Both the position numbers and the translations under genes were made by a program. The notes below the pieces were generated by a model. The model did not search any database and was not told the origin of the DNA. It worked only from the letters and a program-made list of their open reading frames with translations. This document shows, in pieces, positions 21,655-32,257 of a DNA stretch of 64,000 bases. The stretch lies in assembly GCA_030674185.1 (NCBI GenBank), contig JAPXFY010000031.1:42218532-42282531 (forward strand). The letters run 5' to 3'. How positions within the stretch are numbered: the first letter of the stretch is position 1; each line of letters opens with the position of its first letter. The stretch is from Monoplex corrugatus (lineage: Eukaryota; Mollusca; Gastropoda; Littorinimorpha; Ranellidae).

Positions 21655-22062
21655 ACCCGGGGTCGTAGGAGAGTGAGGTGTCAGAGACCTCAACTTTTCA
21701 CGGGGGCAGCACCACGACGGCGGCACCCATCCCCTGTTCCTCGCTTTAAATTCATATTCACATTTTTTTTAAAACCAAGACTTTAGAAAGGCAAGAAGGC
21801 TATTTGGTCTTCAAGGGTGGGACCTGGGAAATCAGGGGTGGGACCTGGGAAATCAACCTATCTCTTAATGTTTTATACCAAGGCAGCCGAGCAACGCCCT
21901 GCTCTTCACGATTTTCAATTGCCGTGGGATCTTTAGCGTGCACAGACTCGTTTATCGTCCCCTTCCGAAGAACTAGACGTTCAGTTCGATTTTCCAGTCG
22001 AACAGAGGAGAAAAGTCGAGGCCTCTAAGGGGAGCGAACACTGGAACCTCGAGTTAAGTTAT
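21655..22062 (+). repeat. SINE-2 repeat, copy 1
   Basis: Shares ordered blocks with 27470-27930 and 33625-33722: GGCGGCACCCATC, AGAAAGGCAAGAAGGCTA, GGGACCTGGGAAATCA, GCAGCCGAGCAACGCCCTG, TTCACGATTTTCAATTGCCG and GGGATCTTTAGCGTGCA. The GGGACCTGGGAAATCA block is already present twice in this copy (21826-21855). There is no coding capacity. A SINE is the best guess, but the head is not clearly tRNA-like here. Confidence 0.65.
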
Positions 22063-22084
22063 TGGCAGGCAAAACGTCTGAACC

Positions 22085-22940
22085 ATTCTGCCACTCTTCT
22101 CCCTTCACACTTCTCCCTTCACACTTCTCCCTTCACTTCTCCCTTCACACTTCTGTCTCCCTTCACTCTTCTCCCTTCACACTTCTTCTCCCTTCACTTC
22201 TCCCTTCCACTTCTCCCTTCACACTTCTGTCTCCCTTCACTTCTCCCTTCACTCTTCTCCCTTCACACTTCTGTCTCCCTTCACTTCTCCCTTCACTCTT
22301 CTCCCTTCACACTTCTGTCTCCCTTCACTTCTCCCTTCACTCTTCTCCCTTCACACTTCTGTCTCCCTTCACTTCTCCCTTCACTCTTCTCCCTTCACTC
22401 TTCTGTCTCCCTTCACTCTTCTCCTTTCACTCTTCTCCCTTCACACTTCTGTCTCCCTTCACTTCTCCCTTCACACTTCTCCCTTCACTCTTCTGTCTCC
22501 CTTCACTTCTCCCTTCACACTTCTGTCTCCCTTCACTTCTCCCTTCACTTCTCCCTTCACACTTCTGTCTCCCTTCACTCTTCTCCCTTCACACTTCTGT
22601 CTCCCTTCACTTCTCCCTTCACACTTCTGTCTCCCTTCACTTCTCCCTTCACTCTTCTCCCTTCACTCTTCTGTCTCCCTTCACTCTTCTCCTTTCACTC
22701 TTCTCCCTTCACACTTCTGTCTCCCTTCACTTCTCCCTTCACACTTCTCCCTTCACTCTTCTGTCTCCCTTCACTTCTCCCTTCACACTTCTGTCTCCCT
22801 TCACTTCTCCCTTCACTTCTCCCTTCACACTTCTGTCTCCCTTCACTCTTCTCCCTTCACACTTCTGTCTCCCTTCACTCTTCTCCCTTCACACTTCTGT
22901 CTCCCTTCACTCTTCTCCCTTCACTCTTCTTTCACACTTC
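22085..22940. repeat. CT-rich minisatellite
   Basis: Permutations of CTCCCTTCACTTCTCCCTTC and ACACTTCTGTCT, units 15-31 bp. A ~268-bp block is itself duplicated: the rare CTCCTTTCAC variant recurs at 22421 and 22689 within matching context. The 325-codon Ser/Phe/Leu/Pro frame across it is an artefact. Confidence 0.95.
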
Positions 22941-23226
22941 GGATGGGGTAAAGTGGACACATGTGGGATTTCCAGTATGAAAAGTCTTAGGTTCGATCCG
23001 CCAAGATACCAGTGTTCCCTGCAGATGTTTTTTGGGTAGGATCACAACGGGAAAGCTAGAGGGAAAGAGAGCACCAGGTAGATCCAGGGAGAAGATACTA
23101 GACGGACTTGCAGAGTGGCTGAAGACAAAGAGGGTGGAAGAGATGCTTGAGGCAACAAGAGATAGAGACAGATGGAAGTCCATGATCGCCAACGCCATGC
23201 AGCAAGGCACCAAACGATGATGATAA
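22941..23226 (+). mobile_element. tRNA-like head fused to RTE 3' tail (candidate SINE)
   Basis: 22945-23005 has an A-box-like GGGGTAAAGTGGA and a B box, GGTTCGATCC (22991-23000), at normal spacing. About 35 bases later, at 23039, the sequence becomes the last ~185 bases of the RTE family (GGGAAAGAGAGCACCAGG, then RDRWKSMIANAM coding remnants) and ends in GATGATGATAA. A tRNA-derived head with a LINE-derived tail is the standard plan of a SINE mobilised by its partner LINE. A chance junction of two fragments cannot be excluded. Confidence 0.6.
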
Positions 23227-23299
23227 GGATCACCGCACTCAGGGAGGTTACCCTTGTGCTCACCTTTTTTTTCGTCCCATTTTCTACTGGACATCTATG

Positions 23300-23660
23300 A
23301 CTACAGAAGCTGGCACAGTTTTTACAATGATGATGATGTCGATGAGGATGATAATCATGATGCTGCGGAGTTTCATCCAGGATTAAAACTATGTGACAGG
23401 GCTGTACTCTACACTTACTATCATGATATATCCCAGCGTCAACCAGACCCGAGAGAAACAGACACCTGCGCTGCTGGTCAGAAGATTTTAGCAACACCCT
23501 CAATGACCCACCTGTGAAGTGGATGAGACTCGACTGTGTGGTCCCAGTCTTCCCAATGAGCCCATAGCACGCTTAACTCTGGGTAGGAGCCTGTTAGAGC
23601 CGAAAAATCTCACGGTGATTTTTGAAGGGACTGATAGGGATTCGAACCGACAACAATAAT
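23300..23660 (-). mobile_element. SINE-1, copy 1
   Basis: Reverse complement of 28036-28445 along its whole length. It carries a B-box-like GGTTCGAATCC (complement of 23644-23654), then the blocks CCCTTCAAAAATCACC, GGCTCATTGGGAAGACTGGG, ACACAGTCGAGTCTCATCC and a CATCATCATTG-type tail. The tRNA-like head is truncated upstream of the B box. No coding capacity. Confidence 0.8.
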
Positions 23661-23812
23661 GATTATAAACTAAACAGAAATATCCATATACTTTTGTGCC
23701 ATCTTTGCTTATGTCGATACAAATGTCGCTTCACTTTGTTTGTCTTGCCTACTTGCCTGCCTGTCTGCTGATAATCTGTATGTCGATTTACCTTTTTTAT
23801 TCATCTGTTGAA

Positions 23813-25081
23813 TCAACTTAAAAGAAATACTGAATCATCCCCAGCCACTCTGCAAGTCCGTCCAGCATTCTCTCCCCAGGGTCTACCTGGTGCTCTCTTT
23901 CCCTCCAGCTTTCCCGTTGTGACCAGGTGCTCCAGATCCCCCTTCCTCATAAAATGGCCTATAAATGTTGCCTGTCTTTTCCTAATCTTCCTTATGAGTG
24001 ATCTACTTGTGTCTGCCTCCATCAAGACTGTCTCGTTTGTTTTCTTTGCTGTCCATGGAACTCTCAGCATTCTTCTGAGAAACCACATCTCGGCTGCCTC
24101 AATCTTGCTCTGGCTTTGCTTGCTGACTGTCCACGCCTCGCATCCGTACAACAGTATTGGTTCTATATAACATTCAAGGACTCTCTTTCTGATGTTAATT
24201 GATACGCATTTGTTGGTAAGAATGCTTGTCATCTTCTTGAATGCTGTTTTGGCTTGGCCGATTCTGCCAGCTATTTCCGATGTGCATCTGCCGTCTGATG
24301 AAATGACCGTTCCCAGGTATTTGAACTTATTAACCTGTGTCAAGGTTGTGCCATTTGCTGTTATTGTACATGAGGGGATTTCATGTTTTTTACTGATCAC
24401 TATGACTTCAGTCTTCCTGCTGTTTAGTTCCAACCCCTTACTTTTGCTTTCTATTTCTAATATATTCACAAGGTTTTGAAGGTCCCTTTTATTTTCTGCA
24501 ATTAGCACGGTGTCATCTGCGTATCGAATGTTGTTTATCATTTTCCCTCCAACCTTTAATCCAGGGTCTTCTTCTAGGTTTCTCATGATGTTTTCGCTAT
24601 ATAGTGAAAACAGATCTGGTGACAAAACACAACCTTGTCTGACTCCTCTTTTGATGTTTTGGAAAGAGCTTATATTGTTTTCTATTCTCACATGCAGCTG
24701 TTTGTTCCCAGTACATATTCCCGATATTCGTAGATCTTTTCCATCAACATTGAGTCTCTCCAGTTGGTTGATCAATTCTTCATGTCTTACCCAATCGAAA
24801 GCCTTGGTATAGTCAAGAAAGCATAAATACAAATCCTTATTCATCTCAATTGACCTCTCTATGATAGTTCTTAGGATGTATACAGCATTAATAGTTCCTT
24901 TCCCTTCCACAAATCCACACTGTTCTTCTGCTATTTCTCTTTTGATTCTATTCCTTGTCCTCATCATGATTATTCTTAACAGGATTTTTGTTACATGACT
25001 CAGCAAATTGATTGTGCGATGGAGTTCGCATTCTATAGCCCCTGTCTTCTTTGGAAGTACAATGAAAATTGATTTTGACAT
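23813..25081 (-). pseudogene. RTE copy B: reverse transcriptase and C-terminal arm
   Basis: 422 open codons. Motifs in order: SIFIVLPKK, EEQCGFVEGKG, FLDYTKAFDWVRHEEL, KRGVRQGCVLSPDLFSLYSE, NIRYADDTVLI (YADD at residues 187-190), GLELNSRKTEVIVI, KYLGTVISSDGRC, LLYGCEAWTV, WFLRRMLRVPWTAKK and ATFIGHFMRKGDLEHLVTTG. The catalytic Asp pair is intact. The frame reads out of the element at the truncated 3' end. It is separated from the upstream linker by a frame change in a poly-T run near 25133. Confidence 0.9.
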
Positions 25082-25112
25082 ATCTTTGGGGATTTTTCCA
25101 GTGTTGTAAATT

Positions 25113-25619
25113 TCATTTAGGAGGACTGTAATTTTTTTCTATGCCAAATTCCTCCAGAGCTTCAATCATCTCTGTAGTAATGTTGTCTGGTCCTGGGGCT
25201 TTTCCTGGTTTCATCTTTTTCAGTGCTGCTCTAACTTTATCTTTCATTATGGGTGGTCCTTCAAAGTTTTTTTTTATAATGTGTTCTTCGTTTCTGTCAT
25301 CCTCAAAAAGGTCTTTAATGTACTCTCCCCATCTGTCCAGTATTTTGTCTTTTTCCATGATAAGCGTGCCATCTTTCGATTTTAAGCAACCAGTTGATGT
25401 GCATGTATTTTTCTTGTGGTCAATTTCTTCAATTGGTCTGTACATACCCTGAGGATCCATTTTGTGTCGTTCTTCTATCTCTTTGCATTTTGTGTTCAGC
25501 CAAGCTTCCTTAGCTTCATTGCACTTATACCTGATTTCTTTGTTTATCTTCCTGTATATCTCCTCGTTTCTCTTTGCCTTCCTCCTTTCCTCCATCAAGC
25601 CCAAAATTTCATTAGTCAT
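25113..25619 (-). pseudogene. RTE copy B: linker and first RT block
   Basis: 168 codons, basic linker (EERRKAKRNEEIYRKINKEI) then DRWGEYIKDLFEDD and KPGKAPGPDNITTEMIEAL. The frame slips at the poly-A/T tract encoding the EKN stretch at its end. Equivalent to 10491-11150 in copy A. Confidence 0.85.
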
Positions 25620-25693
25620 CCAGTTCTGTTTTGCTTTTCTATCTACCTTAGGGATTTCTTCACAAGCTTCATTTACAAACTTCTCAACTTTGT

Positions 25694-26050
25694 CTATTGT
25701 TCCTCACTGTCACCAACGTCTTCCAGAGCACTGAATTTGTTTTGAACATGTACATTAAATTTGTGACGTATGATTTCATCTGTCTTTAAGAGTCCAAGGT
25801 TTATTTTGATGTTGCTTTTGGTCCGTTTCCTTTTCCTCAATTTGAGCCTAAACCTTCCCACTACAGGATTGTGGTCACTGTTGCAGTCTGCGCCTGGTAG
25901 TGATTTTGCTGACAGTAAAGAATTTCTAAATCTTTTGTTGATCAGGATGTAGTCAATCTGATTTTTGGTATTATCTCCTGGACTCATCCAAGTCCATTTT
26001 CTTCTGTTAGGCTGCTCAAACCAGGTGTTTCCTACTATGAACTCATTCAT
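25694..26050 (-). pseudogene. RTE copy B: endonuclease C-terminal segment
   Basis: Includes NTWFEQPNRRKWTWMSPG, QIDYILINKRFRNSL and NSDHNPVVGRF, the last motif of the APE-type endonuclease with the catalytic SDH intact. A TAG at 26051-26053 separates it from the first half, where copy A reads through. Confidence 0.87.
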
Positions 26051-26054
26051 CTAG

Positions 26055-26720
26055 CTAAAGTTTCCCTCCCCTTTCATTTTGTGTACCAAGGTCATGAGGT
26101 CCAACTACATCCTCCACCCTATCCTGTCCCACTTTAGCATTAAAATCTCCCATTATGACTGTAACTTCTTGTGATTTACACTGGACCTTGGCCATCTCTA
26201 ATACTTCGTAGAAGTTGTCGATGTCTTCCTGGGTACTTGCAGATGTTGGTGCATACACCTGTATGAAGTTGATATCAAATGGTTTGCCTCTCAATTTGAC
26301 CAGTAAAACTCTGTTGGACACAGCCCAGTATCCCTTAACTGCTTTTGATTTGTCTTTGTTCATTATGATGCCTACTCCTCTTTCATGTGAATTACCACCA
26401 GAGTATATCACTGTATATTCTCCTGATGTTATCATGCCTGCCCCCTTCCATCTCACTTCCCCTAGTCCTAAAATACTGATGTTAAGCCTTTCCATCTCCA
26501 TTTTGATGTTGTCTAATTTACCTTTCTGCAACATTGTTCTGATGTTCCATGTTGCTATTTTGGTGTTTCTAAGTTTGACTTTGGGTTTAATTTTAGTCGC
26601 AGTAGCTGGCTGACGGTCTGATGTCACCTGCGCCGCATGACAGTCCCTACTGGACGAAGGTGCTCTACAGGAGCACCTATTGACGTACTTAACTTTCTTC
26701 TTCCTCTTTCTTTTGTCCAT
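26055..26720 (-). pseudogene. RTE copy B: endonuclease N-terminal segment
   Basis: 221 codons starting MDKRKRKKKVKYVNRCSC, probably the native start. It carries KIATWNIRTMLQKGKL, LGLGEVRWKGAG, HERGVGIIMNKDK, GYWAVSNRVLLVKL, IQVYAPTSAS and VIMGDFNAKVG with the catalytic Asp retained. It is related to the domain that animal genomes have co-opted as CFDP2-like proteins, but the context here is a transposon. Confidence 0.9.
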
Positions 26721-26789
26721 GGTTTTCCTGGGGAAAACTACAAATCAATGCAACCTTAAAAGGATTGATTAACCAATGAATAAGTAGCC

Positions 26790-26835
26790 TAAATAAATAA
26801 AATAAAAAATAAATAAATAAATAAATAAATAAACT
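26790..26835. repeat. (AAAT)n microsatellite
   Basis: AAATAAAT run upstream of copy B. Confidence 0.95.
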
Positions 26836-26921
26836 TGATGTATAAAGCTGTTTGAACAGGGCAAGGTGATGCAATTTTGTTTTTTGTTTTTTCAAGAGGA
26901 GAAACGTACATTTCATATAAC

Positions 26922-26959
26922 ATCTATCTATCTATCTATCTATGTGTATATATATATAT

Positions 26960-27044
<85 letters not shown>

Positions 27045-27045
27045 C
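26922..27045. repeat. (TATC)n, (TA)n, (TG)n compound microsatellite
   Basis: Three unit types in succession; the (TA)n part is about 65 bases. Confidence 0.97.
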
Positions 27046-27217
27046 ATGTGTGCGTGCTTGCGAGTGTATTTGAGTATGTGTATTTGCGCGTCTGTGTGCG
27101 TTCATGCCTCACGTTATCGGATGCCATATCTAATGGGAAGGGACATGAATTCTGTAATGTAAATGTGATCATGCCATATTATTGTCATTTTATCGTGAGG
27201 AAGGCCAAGGGACGACA

Positions 27218-27415
<198 letters not shown>

Positions 27416-27469
27416 TCATAGTCATTTCTTTTTGTGACAATAGGTTTACCATGTGAAACTCAGGCTACT

Positions 27470-27930
27470 CTCCCCGTTGAGGTCACGTCGCCGCAATGCA
27501 ACGCCACCCATTTTTTTTTTATCAAATTTCAAAAAGGCAGAAGGCTAACTGGTCCTGAAGGGAATGATTTCAAAAAGGCAGGAAGGCTGACTGGTCCTGA
27601 AGGGGATGATTTCAAAAAGGCAGGAAGGCTGACTGGTCCTGAAGGGGATGATTTCAAAAAGGCAGGAAGGCTGAATGATCCTGAAGGGAATGATTTCAAA
27701 AAGGCAGGAAGGCTGACTGGTCCTGAAGGGGATGATTTCAAAAAGGCAGGAAGGCTGACTGGTCCTGAAGGGAATGATTTCAAAAATGCAGGAAGGCTGA
27801 CTGGTCCTGAAGGGGATGGACCTGGGAAATCAATCTATGTCCAATGTTTTTTTTATACTAGGGCAGCCGAGCAAATGCCCTGATCTTCACGATTTTCAAC
27901 TGCCGTGGGATCTTAGCGTGCATAGGCCTC
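27470..27930 (+). repeat. SINE-2 repeat, copy 2, with internal expansion
   Basis: Left block GTCGCCGCAATGCAACGCC with CACCCATTTTT; right blocks GACCTGGGAAATCAATC, GGCAGCCGAGCAAATGCCC, TTCACGATTTTCAACTGCCG and TCTTAGCGTGCATAGG. Between them the AGAAAGGCA...TCAAG segment, single in copies 1 and 3, is repeated about seven times as a 42-bp minisatellite. Confidence 0.75.
27527..27830. repeat. 42-bp minisatellite inside SINE-2
   Basis: About seven units TTCAAAAAGGCAGGAAGGCT plus GACTGGTCCTGAAGGGGATGA minus one base, exactly 42 bp apart (27611 to 27653). As 42 is divisible by three the plus frame repeats a 14-residue peptide, FKKAGRLTGPEGDD, giving a neat 149-codon frame that is very probably not a gene. 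Confidence 0.95.
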
Positions 27931-28035
27931 AGCAACTGATAGCAACAAGAACTGCTAAATGAATGAACAAATTAATGAATAAATGAATGAATTAAAAAAA
28001 AATTGTGTCCTGTCTAGTTAACATAAAAAAAAAAC

Positions 28036-28445
28036 TATCAGTTGTTGTGGTGTAGTGGGTAGTGCACAACAAACTACTGGCTGGAAGTTTGTTGGTTCAA
28101 ATCCCCATCAATCCCTTCAAAAATCATTGCGGGGTTTATCATCTACAAAACGGCTCCTTCCAAGAGCTGAGCGTGCTATGGACTCATTGGGAAGACTGGG
28201 ACAACACAGTCGAGTCTCATCCGCTTCACGAACACGTCGTTCAGGGTGTTGCTAAAATTTTCTGACCAACACCGCAGGTGTCTGTATCTTTCGGGCCTGG
28301 TTTAGCCAGAATGTATTATAATAGTGAGCGTAGAGTACAGCCCTGCCACGCAGTCTCAGACCTAGATGGAACTCCATTCACTATGATTATCATCCTCATC
28401 GTCATCAACATCATCACATTGTAAAAATTGTGCCAGCTTTTTTTT
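28036..28445 (+). mobile_element. SINE-1, copy 2, with tRNA-like head
   Basis: The head has an A-box-like TGGTGTAGTGGGTAGTGC (28049-28066) and a B box, GGTTCAAATCC (28094-28104), spaced as in a tRNA gene. The body carries GGACTCATTGGGAAGACTGG and ACACAGTCGAGTCTCATCC, and the tail has CATCATCACATTG. About 400 bp long; it matches the reversed copy at 23300-23660. It should be transcribable by RNA polymerase III, by analogy with tRNA-derived SINEs. Confidence 0.8.
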
Positions 28446-28491
28446 TTTGCCTATAGGGTGGCGTACAAAGTGGGAAAAATATATAAAAATG

Positions 28492-28518
28492 TAAATCCCC
28501 CCCCCCCCAAAAAAAAAT
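28492..28518. repeat. C homopolymer followed by A homopolymer
   Basis: About 11 C then 9 A. Confidence 0.95.
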
Positions 28519-28705
28519 GCCCATAAGCGCTATAATTGTAATAAAGGTAAATGTGATAACTAAAAATGTACTAAAAATAGACATAGTGTGTATTTTGCCT
28601 GATCGACTAACAGCAACACTAACTGATAAATAAATGGATAAATTTAATGAATAAATACATCACTATAAAATACAACTAAGAAAATGAAAGAAAATGTGTC
28701 CCGCC

Positions 28706-28708
28706 TAA

Positions 28709-28744
<36 letters not shown>

Positions 28745-28746
28745 CT
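28706..28746. repeat. (TAG)n microsatellite
   Basis: About 13 AGT/TAG units. Confidence 0.97.
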
Positions 28747-28859
28747 GAGGGCTGGCTCGTAGCCTAGGCCTTCTGGCCTTTTAACGCCCTATCTTTTTTG
28801 TTTTACTCTTTCTTCTTCAGGGTCTGAAAAGCATGCCTTAATAATCATACTTGAGCAAA

Positions 28860-29585
28860 TCTGCTTCAGTCTATTTTTTTAAATAAAATTTTGAATTCTG
28901 CGTCATCGTCCAGGAAATTTTTGAATTTGTTAATGCTGTTAGTAAATTTAATTTCAAAAGGAATTTTATTCCACAATTTAACAATTGTTAGAAAAACAAA
29001 ACGCTCTTGTGTTAGCATTTCTGTGTTTAACAAATATTTTACCTTCAGCATTCCTTGTTATACTAGCTTGTGGAAAGGAAAAAAATGTTTCAACTGATAG
29101 CTTATCCATCCCATTCATTATTTTGTATACCTGTATTAAATCCCCCCTAACCCTCCTACCTTTCAGTGAATGAAGTTTTAAAAACTTAAACCTTTCTTCA
29201 TAACTCATATTTTTACACTCTATAAGCAACCTAGTTGCCCTTCTTTGTACATTTTCAATCATTTTTGACTGTCTTATCAAATACGGATTCCAAACAACAC
29301 TTGCGTATTCTAAATGTGGTCTAACAAAAGCCTTATACAACATTAAAAATGTATGTTTATTCATGTACAAAAATGTTCTTTTGATAATTCCTATCATTTG
29401 GTTAGCTTTATTTGCTACTCTTTTAATGTGCAGGTCAAAGGATAATTCACTATCAAATGTAACTCCCAAGTCTTTCTCCGTTTCACACACACTAATTTTC
29501 TGTACATCATTTCCAATTTTCATGAAATACTCTCGTCTAATATTCTTCTTAGCAACATGCATTACATGGCATTTTGAAACATTAA
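28860..29585 (-). pseudogene. CR1/Jockey-like LINE, C-terminal RT fragment
   Basis: The minus frame 28978-29562 (194 codons) carries KDLGVTFDSELSFDLHI, a KANQMIGIIKRTF segment, FVRPHLEYASVVWNP and NVQRRATRLLIECKNMSYEE, the typical thumb and C-terminal region of CR1/Jockey-group reverse transcriptases. After a frame change the last part continues at 28866-29051 with IVKLWNKIPFEIKFTNSI. The palm domain and endonuclease are absent, so this is a 5'-truncated copy. Clade assignment is by motif pattern only. Confidence 0.82.
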
Positions 29586-29597
29586 AATATGAACTTT

Positions 29598-29646
29598 CAA
29601 AACAACAACAACAGCAACAACAACAACCACCACCACCACCACCACC
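29598..29646. repeat. (CAA)n and (CCA)n microsatellite
   Basis: Tail-like repeat next to the CR1-like fragment but at its 5' side, so it is not the element's 3' tail. Confidence 0.95.
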
Positions 29647-30345
29647 TGACTGCTAGATAGATACTTTCAAAAAACTGATAACTGATAATAAGTACATGAA
29701 AAATAAACTGGAAAAAAAATCTTGTGTATCATGCCTGATAAACCGACAACAACACCGACTAAAAAAAAAGAAAGAAAGAAAGAAAGAAGTGTAATGACTG
29801 AAAATATATGGATTAAAATGAAATAGAAAAAATTCTTGCTGGGTAAACTGACATCAATACTGACTTCTAAATATATTTCATGAAATACATAAATAAACAA
29901 GTAGAATAATTGTTGATAAATACATACTGAAACAAAAATAATCATGATGATTATCCTGCCTGATACTAATACTGACTACTAAATAAATAAATAAATTTAA
30001 AACAAATAAATAAATAATGCCACAATTAATACCAAATGTATAGACAATAAAACAAAAATATTAATATGTTGTGTATCTTGCCTGTTGAATTAACAGCAAT
30101 AATGATCGCTAAATAAATAATTAAGAAATACATCAATAACCTTAAACAGACAAAGAAATAAGTACATAAATAAACAAATAAATAAACAAATAAAATAAAT
30201 AAATAAATAAATAAAATAAAAATAAACAAATAAACAAATAAATGTGATAATTGATCATTAATACGTACTGAGTAAAATGGGTTTAATAAAACGTGGAATG
30301 TATCTTGTTTGAAGAACTGACAGCAATACTGACTTTTTTGTCCGT

Positions 30346-32255
30346 GCGAGAATCGCTGCACACCACAGTCTCCCTTCAATGTTTCATTGCATTAATCCCT
30401 CTTTACCCCACACACAGCCACACCACCACACAGACTTCCACGTAACCAACCATCCCTTGCCTGACAAAGACATCCGTACATACAACATTACACCTACAGA
30501 TGTAGAGAAAAGGACAAAATATCCAATACCTTAAAATGAAAACCACAGCGATCACAGACGAGAACACACCACCGATGGTTACCTTCTTCTACTGAGAAAA
30601 TATGGATCGCAACGCGTCTTAAAAAGCAGGAAGAGCGCATGCGTGGACTGGCACTGCTCCGATTGGTTAACTGCAGAATGACATAATGTATACATGATCT
30701 TCTCCTCCTCCTTCCTACGCCTCACCACCACCACCCACCTTCGTGTACCGGTACCTTCAGTCCGCCGTCTTGCCCGAACGTGCAGTGTGGATTCCCTTTC
30801 GTGCCCCCATCTCCCACCCCCCTTCTAAGTCCCACCCCCTTTTATTAACATAACCCATAAAGCCAGCTGGGCATGTTAAGGCCTGAGTCACCAGGGAGAG
30901 TTCAACTCACTTCATCTCATTATATCACTGACAGCGTCGTTAGCTGAAGACACCAACACTTACTCTGAGAGCAAAGAACCCATTGCCTCCATTCCAACCC
31001 CTTACCAGTCTGTAACTTTTGTGTCCTGGATTTAAAACTTGTCTGCTATCTGTCCTCAAAAGCATTTTACATAGAGTGTAACACGTGTGGAATCATCTGC
31101 ACATATGCACGGGGTCAGTTTGATTACAAGACGGGAGTAGTAACAGCCATACGGGCAAGGTGAGGTGATGACAACATGCACCAAACCTGCGAGTTCCGTG
31201 TGTCACCCTCCATCTTTTCTTCTGGACTCTCTGTGATAAGAATAACCTGCACGTGAGATGACGTCACATAGTTTGGTGCCGTGAAGGCCGGGCTTTGAGT
31301 AATTATTGTCAAGAAGAAAGAATGTCAGCAAACGAGCTTTTGTGTCTGTCTGAACTTGAGCTTTGTGGACATAACTGAATGATCTTCACTTCTAGTTAAG
31401 CAACAGATGGCCTCATTGATTTGCTATGTTGGCCATGCTCATCACATCTGTTGTCGTGTTGTCATCAGTCAGCAGACGATTGTACAGACTGAACTCGACT
31501 TGGACTAATTTTACCCAACAAGCTGTGACTGTAACAAGGAATCTGATTGGCCAGAACGTGCACGTGATCCCCACGCCCTGCTGGAAATGTCGATGTGTGG
31601 GGATCAGAGCACACAGCTTCAGTCTTTGTGTGTGTTGTGTGTTGTGTAATAGTGTGTGTTGTGTGCTAGTCTCTATCCTTCTTTATGATATTTTACCAAA
31701 GGGTAGTGTAGAGTCCGAACGGCTAGAAGACTTACCTATATCAAAGCTGTCTTTGTATTGTTGTGTGTTTTCCATGTCTGCCGAAGAAGATCATGCCTTG
31801 CTTAGTGTTGCTGTTTCATCACAGTTGAAAGCTTGCTCGTGAAATGCAGTCTGCTTTCCCCAGACTAAGCACACCACCATAGGACCACGCTTCCCATTTT
31901 CTGTCTCTCTTGTGTACACTGCTGTTTTCCTGTCTGATGGGTTTTCTGGAAAATTTGTGTTCCCCAGAGATAACACATCTCTTGTCTGGGTTCTTTTACG
32001 TGCGTTAAGTTCATTGTGTGAGGCTTTCAGTTATCATCTGAAAGACCAGCACCCGGGACCACTACTCATTGTCGATGGTGTTGGGAAATGGGTGGGGGTG
32101 GGGTACGAGGGGGAGAGAGAATCCTTGCAATTATAAGGAATAGAAGCAAGGATCTATAGTTTCTTAAGTCAGCCATGTATCAGCTGGGTCACCGTGGTAT
32201 GACTCTATGTGGCCAACTATTCGCTCTTGGCATTTATGAATTTGTTCGTTTGTTC
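30346..32255. other. Unassigned interval; possible promoter-like patch at 30600-30680
   Basis: The longest stretch without a recognised repeat. GCGCATGCGT (NRF-1-like) at 30636-30645 and an inverted CCAAT (GATTGG at 30661) occur together. A 138-codon plus frame (31426-31842) lacks known motifs. CTTTTACGTGCGTTAAG (31990) resembles a motif in SINE-2 (GATCTTTAGCGTGCA), so part of 31850-32060 may be an old SINE. Confidence 0.35.
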
Positions 32256-32257
32256 GT

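Larger units (their letters stand above)
23820..26735 (-). mobile_element. RTE LINE, copy B (nearly complete coding region)
   Basis: About 2.9 kb on the minus strand from the N-terminal MDKRKRKKK (26720) to the C-terminal arm. The 3' end is cut short: homology stops near 23838, inside the GRPWGENAGRTC region, so the last ~110 bases and the TGATGA tail seen in other copies are missing. It has no 5' leader. It is the best-preserved protein source for the family, needing only a few frame corrections. Confidence 0.93.
27931..30345. repeat. Degenerate repeat region with CTTGCCTG...AACTGACAGCAATACTGACT motif
   Basis: A motif resembling TTGCCTGATGAACTGACAGC followed by AATACTGACT and AAATAAATAA recurs at about 27935, 28600, 29730, 29835, 29955, 30080 and 30310. 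A/T-rich AAATA runs separate the copies. The array is interrupted by SINE-1 copy 2 and a CR1-like LINE fragment. Confidence 0.55.

Noticed and set aside
22062..23039. 325-codon Ser/Phe/Leu/Pro frame
   Set aside because: Pure product of the C/T minisatellite, which is stop-free by composition.
28036..28110. Functional tRNA gene
   Set aside because: A and B boxes are present, but acceptor and anticodon stems do not pair and the sequence continues as a repeated SINE body.
31426..31842. 138-codon frame as a secreted or membrane protein
   Set aside because: It has a hydrophobic start, but the rest is TG-rich translated sequence without motif, and no splice or promoter support was found.
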